Assembly (NCBI GenBank): GCA_958430865.1
Contig: CAUDNR010002336.1
Location: 56,631 to 85,464, forward strand
DNA: 28,834 nt
Source: Entrophospora sp. SA101
Lineage: Eukaryota > Glomeromycota > Glomeromycetes > Entrophosporales > Entrophosporaceae
Direction of reading: 5' to 3'
In this document: in pieces, positions 1 to 9,294 of the stretch
How positions within the stretch are numbered: position 1 is the stretch's first letter
How the letters are laid out: every line of letters begins with the position of its first letter
Translations under genes and position numbers: made by a program
The notes under the pieces: generated by a model
What the model was told of the DNA's origin: nothing
Database searches by the model: none
What the model saw: the letters and a program-made list of their open reading frames with translations, nothing else

Positions 1-175
1 ATAAAATTCCGTGTTGATCAAAAATTTTTTATTAGTGAGTGACACTTGACCCCCTGTAGATCCGCAATGTCCTGCGATATAAGCAACATCTCTTTCTTTG
101 TTTTTATTTCTCATCCAAACGCATATCTCTCTCATTTGAGATTGACAAATATTTAACCCTACTATTTGAGCTACA
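1..175 (-). CDS. Unrecognised protein, internal exon cut by left edge
   Basis: On the minus strand the sequence is open without a stop from about 175 to the window edge, roughly 58 codons. It reads with varied amino acids, including MREICVWMRNK, AYIAGHCGSTGG and KKFLINTEFY, unlike the low-complexity noise around it. A possible splice acceptor, TGTAG, lies just upstream at about 176-180. A short upstream exon ending near 210 would join in phase, but that intron would be only about 35 bp, so I do not claim it. I do not recognise the family. The exon continues outside the window, so neither start nor stop is visible. Confidence is moderate that it is coding and low on its borders. Confidence 0.45.
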
Positions 176-900
176 GGGAATAAGATCAATTAAAAATCTA
201 CACACCCTTAACATCGAAGAAGGGGGAAATGGTACTAATCCTAACCTGTCCTATACTCCCCTGTTCTTTTCTAACTTTTTAAACCAAAGTCAATGTTTTC
301 ACAAAAAAAAACATCAGCTTAAAAAACCATAATAAAATCGGTTTATAGAGATAAATTTAATAGGTAAAAATCATGTATATTCATTTTATGAAAAGCATAG
401 TCTTAACAAGTTAGTTCTGACTGTAACCATATACATATGTATACATACATGTATATATTAAAAAATACAGAACTTTCTAGCAAGTACAATTTATTAATAG
501 AATGCTACAAGATTACATTGTTAAATAATAATAATAATAATTACAATAATAATAATAATAATATTTAGCCCTTTATATTGGGATATTATTATGTTGAAAT
601 ATTCTCGGGATTATTTTATTATTATTTTGTTGTTATTTTCTTTGTTTTTCATTTTATTAACTAACATTTTTATGTACTTGTTTCTTTTAGTCGGAACTTC
701 TTTTGTTAATTTTCTTTCGGTTTAAAGTAAAATTTTCTATAGGAAATTTGCTAAGTTTTTACATTGTTGTTATATTGTTATATTGTTCGCAATTTTCATC
801 ATTTCTTTTTATTGTAAATTTTTTTTTTTTAATTCTTTCGATTCTCTTGGCCAGAGTTGACCCTTCCTTGCTTTTCTCTTGTCCGTTTCTCTTTCCTCTC
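176..900. other. AT-rich non-coding stretch
   Basis: This stretch holds no gene I can support. It contains A/T runs, a run of AAT/TAA triplets near 525-562 and T-rich sequence at 600-840. A plus-strand open frame at 703-912 is almost all Phe, Leu, Ile and Ser, which is what T-rich DNA gives by chance. Confidence 0.6.
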
Positions 901-1500
901 AGTAAAAGATGAACTGTTGGTCGATACCTTTTGAATTCCTTTTAATACCCATTTCTTTGATTGCCAGATGATACTAACATTGATTGTGAATTTTCAAATC
1001 TTTCCCTTTCTTCTGGTTCCAAGTTTTGTCCGATTATCCGTCTTCGTTTCTTTATTGCTGGTTTCTTGACGTTCTTCCAGTTTATCGAAAAGAACTATCT
1101 TGTTGATATTTTGCAGCTCGTCATTTGGTAGGTTTTATAATAATTTCATAATCCTGAGAACACATGAATTGGTAATAAAGTAAAATTTTTGTTAATGATG
1201 CTAGGAGTAATAAAGTAAATTTTGAAATATATTGATTGATTAATCCGTATTTATTGATATTTATGAATAAATTTCCAATTATATTACCGTTATTATTGTT
1301 ATTGTTATTATTATCATAACCATTATTATTATTAGCGAAATAATTGGTGGCAATGAGTGGATCGGACTTAAGCTTGTCCTCCGTAATCAAATATCAAATG
1401 TTCCAACATACCCGTAACTTTACATATTATACATAGTGTTGCAACATAATCACGATGCAGTTTGACCAATTTTCTATTCATATTCTCCCATTTTTAAAAA
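760..1500 (-). pseudogene. Coding-like broken minus-strand region, unknown
   Basis: Several minus-strand frames here read like protein but do not join cleanly. An ATG near 1480 opens about 37 codons (MNRKLVKLHRDYVATLCII). A second frame, about 1390-1121, carries KLKSDPLIATNYFA and then an Asn run. A third, about 1130-994, carries NDELQNINKIVLFDKLEERQ. A fourth overlaps it with PAIKKRRRIIGQNLEPEERE and ends near 945. Frames change without obvious good splice sites. It could be a multi-exon gene with unusual introns or, as I think more likely, a decayed gene. No family is recognised. Confidence 0.25.
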
Positions 1501-1594
1501 CATTATTATTATTATAAACATTTAATATTTATTAAAATGTAATTATTAAACAAAACAAACACAAAAAATTTGAATTCATTTATCTATTCATAAT

Positions 1595-1879
1595 CTAATT
1601 GCTGTAAATCTGCATGTTAACCATATCTCCATTTTCATCTATATCACTTTTTCTTGAAGGTGGTTGATATCCAAGATTTAATGCTTTTAAAAACGGATTT
1701 TATACAAGGCGGAAAGGTAATGCACACATAATAAACATCATAACTAAAGCTTTATTGATTGTTTTATGCGTGATTCTTCTAATCAACTGAACAAAAATAA
1801 CCATCAATATGACGTTGTCCAGAATGTTCAGGAGTTTAGAAAATGTTGACTTTATAAACCCACAAATATTATGGAGAGA
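1595..1879 (-). pseudogene. Membrane-protein exon with an in-frame stop
   Basis: From a possible acceptor (TTAG, ending at 1880) the minus strand reads 59 codons, then TAA at 1702-1700, then another 34 codons to TAG at 1597-1595. The first part includes a hydrophobic stretch, VILMVIFVQLI, and later ALVMMFIMCALPF, which suggests membrane segments. The part after the stop, LNLGYQPPSRKSDIDENGDM, is hydrophilic and looks like a normal cytosolic tail. One reading is a C-terminal exon of a membrane protein killed by a single stop codon. The other is a gene ending at the TAA, with the rest chance. The family is unknown. Confidence 0.3.
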
Positions 1880-2612
1880 CTAATTTCTTCCGCCTGTGGA
1901 TACCCAGATGACCCAGATGCACCCGATCCGGTTCTAATCCCTATTTATTAATATATTTATTTACTAAAGGGTCATTCATTTTTTTATTTAAATTTTTTTT
2001 AATAAAAAAATCAAAAAGATTTAGCAAAAATGAACTACCAACAAAGTCTATTTTTTGTTTGAAAAACTTACTATTTATGACAAGCATCGAACAAAATTAA
2101 TTGGCTTATGTTAAGGATTTACTACAAAGAGTTCTCAAATTTTAAATATCTCATCATCAGATTAATAACAAATTAACATGAATAGTTGTTATAAGTGAAA
2201 ATATAGTAAATTGACGAATAAATAAATTTTTAGCAATTATTAAAACAAATCATTTGAATTATTGGTTGAATAATTAATTCTCTATAAATTTATATCGGTG
2301 CAACAAATATATGAGCGAACTTTATATACAAAGTATAATTTAAATAACGCTGCGTTATTTTAAAGATTTATAATTGTATTAAATAACTTTGAATAAATTT
2401 AATTATCATATAACATTAGATTATATAATCTTTTCGACTGAATTCATAAAAATTTTGTTTATTTATTGACTATATCTCCAACCGTACTTACAAACAAAAT
2501 GTAAAATATAAAAAAGTTTAAATATAAAAAAATTGAAAAAAATAAAATTGAAAAAATTGATGTTGTATTACTATTTATTACGAATAATGAACTATTGCAT
2601 TAACAACAATGT
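1880..2612. other. AT-rich intergenic stretch
   Basis: I see no gene or element here. A short more GC-rich patch near 1890-1940 reads partly open on the minus strand (GSGASGSSGYPQ) but stops quickly in all frames. Confidence 0.6.
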
Positions 2613-3188
2613 TTAATATCTGTTATTGTTATTGTTATTGTTATATAGAAAATTTTGAATATTTCGAAGTTGAAATACTATGTAAATAAGTAGTGGCAGT
2701 TGATCATTGTTTTGATGAACATTTTGACCAATAAAACTATTGTTCAGATAATTGATGCTTGTAGTAATAGATGGATTCTGGCCAATGATATCACTGCCAT
2801 CACCGTCAACCACGCCAGTGAAGCCTTGATCAACGAAACTATTATCGACAATACACGAGTTTTGGTTAGTGAAATTAATTTGATGAATTAAATTACCGTC
2901 TCCAGAGTTTTGATCAATGTAATTATTTTCGACAGAGTTCTGGCTGTTTTGGTGACCGAAATTATTCTCTTCAGGGTTTTGATAAATATAAATATTGTCT
3001 CCGGGGTTTTGATGAATATAATTATTGTCTCCAGAGTTTTGATGAATGTAATAATTACTGTAGTGGTATCCAGCGACTTGATTGTCGTAATTGTTGTAAT
3101 TATTAGGAACAAAGTCTTGATTATTAACATTAACATTATCGTTAGAACCGATATTATTATTATTATCTTCAGAATAATTTTGATACAT
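2613..3188 (-). CDS. Asn/Gln-rich tandem-repeat protein, 191 aa
   Basis: An uninterrupted ATG-started frame of 191 codons, notable in DNA this AT-rich. The first 50 residues are Asn/Tyr-rich. The centre, roughly residues 45-105, holds degenerate 11-13 residue repeats around YIHQN[S/P]GDNN, visible in DNA as repeats of about 36 bp near 2895-3060. The C-terminal third is less repetitive, includes a hydrophobic patch (LPLLIYIVFQL), and ends in an Asn run before the stop. No signal peptide or known domain is seen. The composition resembles prion-like low-complexity segments, which in general favour assembly; a function cannot be named. Frames on the plus strand opposite this gene are shadows of the repeats. 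Confidence 0.5.
   Translation of the reverse strand: MYQNYSEDNNNNIGSNDNVNVNNQDFVPNNYNNYDNQVAGYHYSNYYIHQNSGDNNYIHQNPGDNIYIYQNPEENNFGHQNSQNSVENNYIDQNSGDGNLIHQINFTNQNSCIVDNSFVDQGFTGVVDGDGSDIIGQNPSITTSINYLNNSFIGQNVHQNNDQLPLLIYIVFQLRNIQNFLYNNNNNNNRY
2890..3065 (-). repeat. Degenerate ~36-bp tandem repeats in the N/Q-rich gene
   Basis: On the plus strand the unit TCTCCAGAGTTTTGATGAAT recurs about four to five times with substitutions and length changes (TCTCCGGGGTTTTGATGAAT, TCTTCAGGGTTTTGATAAAT). Unit length stays a multiple of three, so the frame of the 191-aa gene is kept. Confidence 0.7.
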
Positions 3189-3466
3189 TTTTGGTTTTTT
3201 ATTATGAATTTAGTTTTTTGTTATATATTGGTTATAAATTTATTTATTGAGCTTATTTATTAATTATTATTATTTGTTTTTTAAAAACAAAATTTTCATT
3301 TTCATGAATAAATGTGTATTTTATATGTAAAAAAACAAAGAAAAGAAACTTTTTGATATTGTTGTATATGAATTGAAGCTATGCAGAATTGAAATCTATA
3401 ATAATAATTAAAATTTTTGATGGGGCGTTTGGATATGAAATTCTGATTGACTAATTTGAATGCAAA
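3189..3466. other. Upstream region of the N/Q-rich gene
   Basis: AT-rich sequence with no gene. On the minus strand an AATATATAAC stretch lies about 35-45 bp upstream of the 3188 start codon and could serve as a TATA-like element. Confidence 0.35.
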
Positions 3467-3707
3467 TCAAACAGTTGACGACTTTATTATTAGCTAACTT
3501 TTATTTCAATTTTAATATTCGGTATTACAAACAATAATAATGTACAACACAAAATATCAGAGATAGAGGATATCATTACAAAAATTTTATTGGAGAAGAT
3601 TCATTTGTTTGGTGGAATCAATCTTGCTGTACAAGCAAGAATTTACATCAGCTGGAAATGTAAATTTTTTTGGGTGACGATCTCCGTAGAATATGTTTTT
3701 CTATATA

Positions 3708-3741
<34 letters not shown>

Positions 3742-3820
3742 AGGAGACCGTTTTGGGAACACAAAATTTTAACCCATGCCATTTGTTGATTGACCAATTA
3801 AAATCACGAATTTGATAAAC
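3467..3820 (+). repeat. Direct duplication, copy 1
   Basis: The segment from TCAAACAGTTGACGACTT at 3467 to about 3705 recurs at 3847-4100 with few substitutions and small insertions. The match picks up again at 3739-3820, AACAGGAG..GAACACAAAATTTT..CACGAATTTGAT, against about 4155-4190. Copy 1 carries a TTA triplet run near 3707-3738 between the two matching blocks. The 60-codon frame at 3590-3772 runs into that triplet run and is not conserved as a frame in copy 2, so I do not call a gene. Confidence 0.75.
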
Positions 3821-3846
3821 GTAGAAATAAATATTATGGGTTTGAT

Positions 3847-4190
3847 TCAAACAGTTGACGACTTTATTATTATAGCTAACTTTTATTTCAATTTTAATAT
3901 TCGATATTACAAACAATAATAATGTACAACACAAAATATCAGAGACAGAGGATATCATTACAAAAATTTTATTGAAGAAGATTCATTTGTTTGGTGGAAT
4001 CAATCTTGCTGTGGAAGCAAGAATTTACATCAGCTGGAAATGTATTTAGTAATAGTAAATTTTTTTGGGTGACAATCTCCGCAGAATATGTTTTTCTATA
4101 ATCTTTATGGTATAGATATATTAATATATTACAGTATTATTAACACAAAATTAACAGGAGGGAACACAAAATTTTTCACGAATTTGATGG
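3847..4190 (+). repeat. Direct duplication, copy 2
   Basis: Second copy of the segment starting at 3467, offset 380 bp over the first half. It differs by single changes (GGTATT/GATATT, GATAGAGG/GACAGAGG, TGTACAAGC/TGTGGAAGC), an insertion after GGAAATGTA, and loss of the TTA run. No terminal inverted repeats are obvious, so it looks like a segmental tandem duplication rather than two transposon insertions. Confidence 0.75.
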
Positions 4191-4637
4191 TTTTACATTC
4201 TGTGCAACGTTTAATTTCAGGCAATTTTTCTTCGAGTAAATCGTATTATGAAAGTTGTGGGATTCAAAGGGATTCAAAAGATATGATAACAACAAAGTGT
4301 AAAGCTTCAAGTTTGTGTAATTATTTGCACATGATTTATTGTAAGAATGGGCTACATGATACCCTTGTAAAAGTATTTTAAACTGTATAAAAAAAATTGA
4401 AATCAATTGTGAAAATCCATTCCTTATATAGGACGGTCTCTCCTGTTGGCTACAGCAGTAGACATGTCGATCCCGTGAAATTACGGATGACTGGTAACGT
4501 GCATAAATTTGGATTTTTGAGCCCAGATCTACATATAAATTGACACGTGATTTACCCACCCTTAAAAAAAATTTGACAATTTACTTTGGATGAAAGTTTC
4601 AGACCACCTTTGAGACTAGAAAAATCAAAAAAAAAAT
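4191..4637. other. Unassigned stretch, possible element remnant
   Basis: Overlapping frames on both strands (4088-4381 plus, 4559-4176 minus) are not convincing as genes. The stretch 4400-4560 is less AT-rich, has a TATATA core (CCTTATATAGG near 4423-4433) and ends with CACGTGATTTACCCACCC. A similar CACGTGATTTTCC occurs at 27039-27051 inside the transposase element. It could be an old promoter or transposon end. Confidence 0.25.
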
Positions 4638-5091
4638 AATGATAAAATTTCACATTCCATGGGATTTCTCTTAATGCCCAATCTGTTAAAAATACAAGAT
4701 GGTTAATACAATGTTGTGAATGTAATAAAAACAGAATATTATATTCAAGGTATAAATTAAAAAAAAAAATTTAACTAGATTTTTGGATAGTATATACTAT
4801 TCAATGATAAAATTTCACATTCCATGGGATTTCTCTTAATGCCCAATCTGTTAAAAATACAAGATGGTTAATACAATGTTGTGAATGTAATAAAAACAGA
4901 ATATTATATTCAAGGTATAAATTAAAAAAAAAAATTTAACTAGATTTTTGGATAGTATATACTATTCAATCTGTTAAAAATACAAGATGGTTAATACAAT
5001 GTTGTGAATGTAATAAAAACAGAATATTATATTCAAGGTATAAATTAAAAAAAAAAATTTAACTAGATTTTTGGATAGTATATACTATTCA
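4638..5091 (+). repeat. Nested perfect tandem duplication of a Cys-rich exon
   Basis: A 165-bp unit is present at 4638-4802 and again at 4803-4967. A 123-bp part of it (ATCTGTTAAA...ACTATTCA) then recurs at 4969-5091. The Cys-rich core therefore lies three times in tandem: 4681-4803, 4846-4968 and 4969-5091. I see no difference between the copies, even in the 11-A run, so the event is recent. Each core reads in one frame as VKNTRWLIQCCECNKNRILY followed by SRYKLKKKNLTRFLDSIYYS, so the repeated unit is coding-derived. Confidence 0.85.
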
Positions 5092-5541
5092 TGTGGAGAT
5101 TCCTTTGAGGATTTCAAAAGAACGACCTGATTCTGGAAATGCAATTGCAAATAATTCAAATAATATTAATGGAATTTCTTCACTTAACAATAGTTCATCA
5201 TCTAATTTTAATATGAAAAGGAGTTTCACTGAATTGGAAGAAGATAGTGAAAATGATACAATATGCTCAGATTATAACGGATCAATTGAAAACCAATCAG
5301 GATTATTTGACAAAAATGATGTTTTAGAGATCATAAAAAAAATTAGGGTTAATGACTTGTTTAATTTGCAATAGTCCAATGGAAATTCATCTAATTTATT
5401 TCAAGAAATCTGTTTTTCTTGTGGTTTAAAGGAACCACCAGTAAGTACAACTTATGTAAAAGATGAATTTTATTTTTATTGTAATGACTGTGAATTAATT
5501 ATCACAAGAAAGAAAAAAATAACCAAAATATATATCATGTG
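4670..5541 (+). pseudogene. Broken repeat-family gene with CxxC pairs
   Basis: The last repeat copy continues without a break into YYSCGDSFEDFKRTT and a stop near 5137. That segment resembles a Cys-rich repetitive Rhizophagus protein family I recall, with pattern R-W-x-x-C-x-x-C-x-K-x-R ... YSCG, of unknown function. A different frame, 5093-5374, carries an Asn/Ser-rich linker (SFTELEEDSENDTICSD) and ends at TAG (5372-5374). The same frame is open again after the TAG and encodes ICFSCG ... YFYCNDCE, a second CxxC/CxxC ribbon, ending at TGA near 5541. Two breaks, a frame change and an in-frame TAG, plus the tandem duplication argue for a pseudogene. A spliced gene that removes these breaks is not excluded. 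Confidence 0.45.
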
Positions 5542-5644
5542 ACATTATAACAACTTTTACATAAATTTTTTTGGGAATTCCACCAACAAGTAAAAATTTT
5601 ATTTGTGTGGCCTAAGCAGTATATGAATGAATGAATAAAATATA

Positions 5645-7298
5645 CTAGATTTCTTTACATCTAAAATCTTGATCTAGAGTTGCTATTGCTGCTCCAAGAC
5701 ACCATCCAGCCTCTATTCCTATTATTTTTTTGGCAATCTTTATTTCTCTTTCTAAAGGCATTTCATAACCAGTATGTAAAAGCTCATAAATAAATGTTAA
5801 ATCCATACAATAATGTGGATCCTTTTGAAGTTCCTTCATAGCTTCTGGTAAATGAGAAAATTTACCATAATTTCCTGAACAAACTTGATCAGTGAGATCA
5901 CGAAGTTCTTTTAAAGTAAATTCTGATGGAGTTCCCAATGGACTTATACGGTCATAGAAATATGAAAAAGCATAAATATCATGCATTGGAAATGTTTCAG
6001 TAAGTGATGGCTGATATATACCATTGAAAGAACATGGCGATAATGAACATTTTTTATGTTTGTTAAGTATTTGTTCTGCTATAAATCTACATTGAGCATG
6101 ACCACCACCTGTACCAATAATTTTAACCGAACCACCAAAATTAGTTCCCCATAGCTCAGTATAATTTACAGGTAAACAGGGATGTGGAATAAGATGTTTA
6201 TCATATTCCTTATCGCCAACAATGTTTTCATGCCATAAATTTGCCGTGAAATTTTTAATTTCCCTTCTTGCCTCCATCAATCCATAATGTAAATAAGAGT
6301 GTTGGTATAAAATATATTTATGTCCGCCATACTGTAATTCATATCTATGTTCTCCAGCTGGCACTTCAAAATCATCTGTTGTTTCAGGCTCAAAAACTAT
6401 TTCAGTTGAAGCACCTCCAAGGTCAAGAGTTGCAACTGTAGGTAATTTTTTTGGCGAGCCAACTTTATTTAATAAGTAATTAACTGTAATCCACCCATAA
6501 ATACCTATTTATTTAATTATTTAATAAAATAAATTATAGATCTAGTTATAAATATAAACAGTGAGTTAGTTAGTTAAAAATAGAAGGAAATCATAATACC
6601 TTCATCTTTACCATCCATAATTACCACTCCATCTTTTTCAATTGGAAAAGGATATTTCTTTTCTAAATGATTTCTGACGGCTTCTAATATACGTTCACTT
6701 TTTCCAGCTCCTAACAAACGTAAACCAGCAGTAGCTTTAACTGCCACTGGTGTACAATCATGTAACTCTTTGGGAACATTTTCAAGTGCAACTTTCAATA
6801 ATCCATCCAAGCTTCTTGCTGCTTTCTTAGGATTATTAACATATGCAGAAAGGCCAGGTTCGATTTGGGCAAACACTTCATCCTCTAATTCTGGTGCTGA
6901 TTTACAATAGTTAAACTTATAAACATGAATCCGAGATCCTGTAGAACCCGCATCTATCATTAATGCATATTGGATGAGTGGATGTCCAGGATGTGGTATA
7001 GTACAATGTGAGGATTGTAAATGAGGTGAAATTACTGTCTCTTCCTTTGGCAATTTCTCTGGAATTTTGGTGGTTTTAGAATCTAAAAGGTTTATTTTAG
7101 TGTTTGCTAGCTTTTGTTCAGCTTCGAGTGAATCATTCGTTAGGAACAAGATGAATTTTTTTTTTCTTTACCTGGAAATCCTGGTGCAAACCCAATTCTT
7201 TGCCCATTTGGAATAAAAGTCCAAACAATGAATATAATAAGTAAAAACGCTATAATTCTGAGGCCAGGAAAACCTTTAATAAAGATTATTGTCATCAT
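5645..7298 (-). CDS. GDA1: Guanosine-diphosphatase (GDA1/CD39 family), Golgi
   Basis: This enzyme hydrolyses GDP (and UDP) to the monophosphate in the Golgi lumen. In fungi this supplies GMP for exchange with GDP-mannose during mannosylation. Exons are 7298-7172, 7121-6600 and 6504-5645; both introns (50 and 95 bp) are GT-AG and all phases fit, giving 502 aa against about 518 in yeast Gda1. An N-terminal membrane anchor, IIAFLLIIFIVW (residues 15-26), makes it a type II protein. All five apyrase regions are present: MIDAGSTGSRIHVYKF (97-112), VKATAGLRLLGAG, MDGKDEGIYGWITVNYL spanning intron 2, LDLGGASTE, and IEAGWCLGAAIATL near the C-terminus. The start is the first of two adjacent ATGs. The intron 1 acceptor could also be 15 bp further on (exon 2 from 7106), also in phase. 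A polyadenylation-like AATAAA lies near 5602-5597. Confidence 0.93.
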
Positions 7299-7386
7299 TA
7301 GATTTAGTGAGGTCCAGAAAATTTTTTTTTAAAAATAATGAATTCGTAAAAAATTAGGAGATTTAGCTTCCGCAGTATAATTTCTA
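7299..7386 (-). promoter_or_regulatory. GDA1 proximal upstream region
   Basis: Only 88 bp separate the GDA1 start codon from the MITE-like element. This short AT-rich stretch must hold the 5' leader and perhaps the core promoter, or the promoter lies within the inserted element. No clear TATA box is seen. Confidence 0.3.
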
Positions 7387-7897
7387 CGGTGCAGATCATC
7401 TATAATTATTAATTGCTTATAATAACTTCAAAACACTAAAAACAAAAAAAATTTATCTAATTTTAAAATTTAACCGATAAGTTTTATTGTTCATGACTCA
7501 AGCTTCAGAACTTATCGGCTGTTTTTTTTAACTGAAAATTGGCTGAGCCTTAGCATTTTGAAAATTCCGAATTTTGTTATACACTTGATAAATTGAGACC
7601 AAGTAAATTTCAAATATAAGGATGTTTAACGAACATATTACATTAAAAGAAAATCATTACCAAATTTGGTCATGAGATTCAAAATATTGTAACACGAAAA
7701 TTATTGTTGCACTTCTGAGCATAACTTTCAAATTTAAAAAATCTATGAAAAAGAAAATTTGAGACAAATTTTTTTTTTAGATTAATAGACTCCCTTTTTA
7801 AAGCCGAATTGAATGGTGGTGAGTTTTTAAAAATCCAATGTGTGGATCACATAATATTTCAAAAATTTTAACTTTTGAGTATAGATGATCCGCACTG
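7387..7897. mobile_element. MITE-like element with TA-flanked inverted ends
   Basis: The left end CGGTGCAGATCATCTATA (7387-7404) and the reverse complement of the right end, CAGTGCGGATCATCTATA (7897-7880), match at 16 of 18 positions. A TA dinucleotide flanks each side (7385-7386 and 7898-7899), the target-site pattern of Tc1/mariner-type transposition. The 511-bp interior has no useful open frame, so the element is non-autonomous. It contains a 10-bp inverted repeat, CCGATAAGTT (7474-7483) and AACTTATCGG (7509-7518). It sits just upstream of GDA1. Confidence 0.8.
7474..7518. repeat. Hairpin-forming inverted repeat inside the MITE
   Basis: CCGATAAGTT and AACTTATCGG are perfect reverse complements, 25 bp apart. 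The right arm is followed by a T run (TTTTTTTT at about 7522), giving a stem-loop plus T-tract shape. Its role is unknown; subterminal inverted repeats are common in MITEs. Confidence 0.7.
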
Positions 7898-8061
7898 TAT
7901 ATTTGGGAAATAACCTAATTTTTTTATGAAAATCATAAATTTTTGTGGCTCAAATAATAAAATAAAAAATACTTTTTTTTCTCACAATTTTTTTCTTTTT
8001 CAATACAAAACATCTTTTTATTCACTCCATTCACATCAAAGCTCTTGAAAAGTATACGATA

Positions 8062-8345
8062 ATGGATAAATTTGTTATTTGTGAAAATAAAGAAAAAAGT
8101 AATAAAGGATCCAAACAGGTAGCAAATACACAAGGGTGAAAAAATAAATGAAATAACCAGACAAGAAATAAATAAAAAAGATACGTGAAGATTTTGATCC
8201 AAATTGGTTAAGAGTTTGCCCTTGGCTTGAAAAAAATGAAGATATTAATGAAAAGGGTGACAATGTTTTGCGGCTAATGTAAAAATGCAAAAAAGAAACA
8301 TATTTTTACAACAGGTACACAATCATACCGAAAAGTATATTATTT
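8062..8345 (+). pseudogene. TTF-type zinc finger (hAT-like) gene fragment
   Basis: An ATG at 8062 opens MDKFVICENKEKSNKGSKQ, a typical start for this gene type, and the frame stops soon after. A second frame gives IREDFDPNWLRVCPWLEKNE, and from about 8259 a third gives VTMFCG-stop-CKNAKKKHIF and TTGTQSYRK. The order W-x-x-x-x-PWL, then MFCxxC, then FxTG..x-x-R is the pattern of TTF zinc fingers at the N-terminus of hAT-related transposases and domesticated ZMYM/DUF4371-like proteins. One intron (CAG|GTAGCA) could explain the first frame change. The second frame change and the TGTxxC interrupted by TAA cannot be rescued easily. The remainder of the gene is absent. Confidence 0.5.
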
Positions 8346-8376
8346 GATTATTTATGTAAATTATATGTAAAATTAC

Positions 8377-8405
8377 CCGCACATTAGCTTGCTAATAATG
8401 TGTGG
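8377..8405. repeat. Imperfect palindrome
   Basis: CCGCACATTAGC and GCTAATAATGTGTGG can pair with a 3-nt bulge. Related words TAATAATGTGTGGTCAACGCAC and TAATAATGTGCTAGTACCGCAC follow within 60 bp. It may be a fragment of a small inverted-repeat element that ended the zinc finger fossil. Confidence 0.45.
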
Positions 8406-9280
8406 TCAACGCACTTTAATATGATAATAATGTGCTAGTACCGCACACAATTTCGGGTTCAGATTTTAGACACTGTTCTGGTTGGAAGTATATTAATATG
8501 GAGTCCTGATTACCGGATTCAATTTGCACGTATTAATATATGTATTGGATCAGCCAGGTTCGCGATTTGCCAGTGAAGGATACTATATTTGGATGGACCG
8601 ATTAGTTTAAGCTGGAGAGAAAAAAAGAGTATCATAAAGACTTTTCGTTAATGTTAGAGTCTCTTGCCGAAACAAGATCACAATATATTTCATTTATCTT
8701 TTTTTTTACATGTCGTGTATATATATATATATATTTCTTTTTATTCAAAAACAAAAGTTCAATGTCATCATCACAAGGCATTTTTTAAAAAGTCATAGAT
8801 TTTCATCTTTTCTTTTCTCTTATACACATATATAGATTTTGATTCTTTTACCTTACAAATAATGCCCCAATTAAAATTATCTAAATCCTATCATCACTGT
8901 AATTCATAATAACATGGATATTAATTATTATTTTGATGTTGGTAATAGTTCTGTTAATGGTAATGATAATAATAATAATTGCAGTGATATTAATGAAGAA
9001 ATCAACAATATTAATAACAACAGCAATAATAACAACGATCATATTATTAATAATAATGTTATTTAAGCAGTCTTAGATAGCAACATAAAAAGTCTGTGCT
9101 ACATATAAAACAAATAACAGACATTTGAAATCTATATATATCAAATAATAAGTAATATTTCATAGTCTCTCTATTATAATAATTTGCAAGTAAGAATTAA
9201 TTAATGATATCTTTATTATTATTGTTGTTGTTATTTTTTTCTAAAAAAGATTAATCATGTCCCCATACTTTTAACAGTTT
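8406..9280. other. Intergenic stretch with a 50-codon Asn-rich frame
   Basis: Mostly AT-rich. A TA run lies near 8719-8732. An ATG frame at 8914-9066 (MDINYYFDVGNSSVNGNDNN, then Asn-rich) has 50 codons. Its composition is like Asn-rich exons elsewhere in this window, but it has no partner exon or domain that I can see, so I do not call a gene. Confidence 0.4.
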
Positions 9281-9294
9281 TATCAAATCTACAA

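Noticed and set aside
2895..3060. Regular repeats considered as a CRISPR array
   Set aside because: Repeats are degenerate, directly adjacent, in frame and coding; the host is a eukaryote.
2700..3263. Three overlapping frames over the N/Q-rich gene
   Set aside because: Because the repeat unit is a multiple of three, every frame stays open; only the 3188-2613 frame has an ATG, balanced composition and a natural end.
7933..8290. Minus-strand Phe/Tyr-rich frames
   Set aside because: Antisense shadow of the A-rich zinc finger fossil; composition is what poly-T DNA gives.
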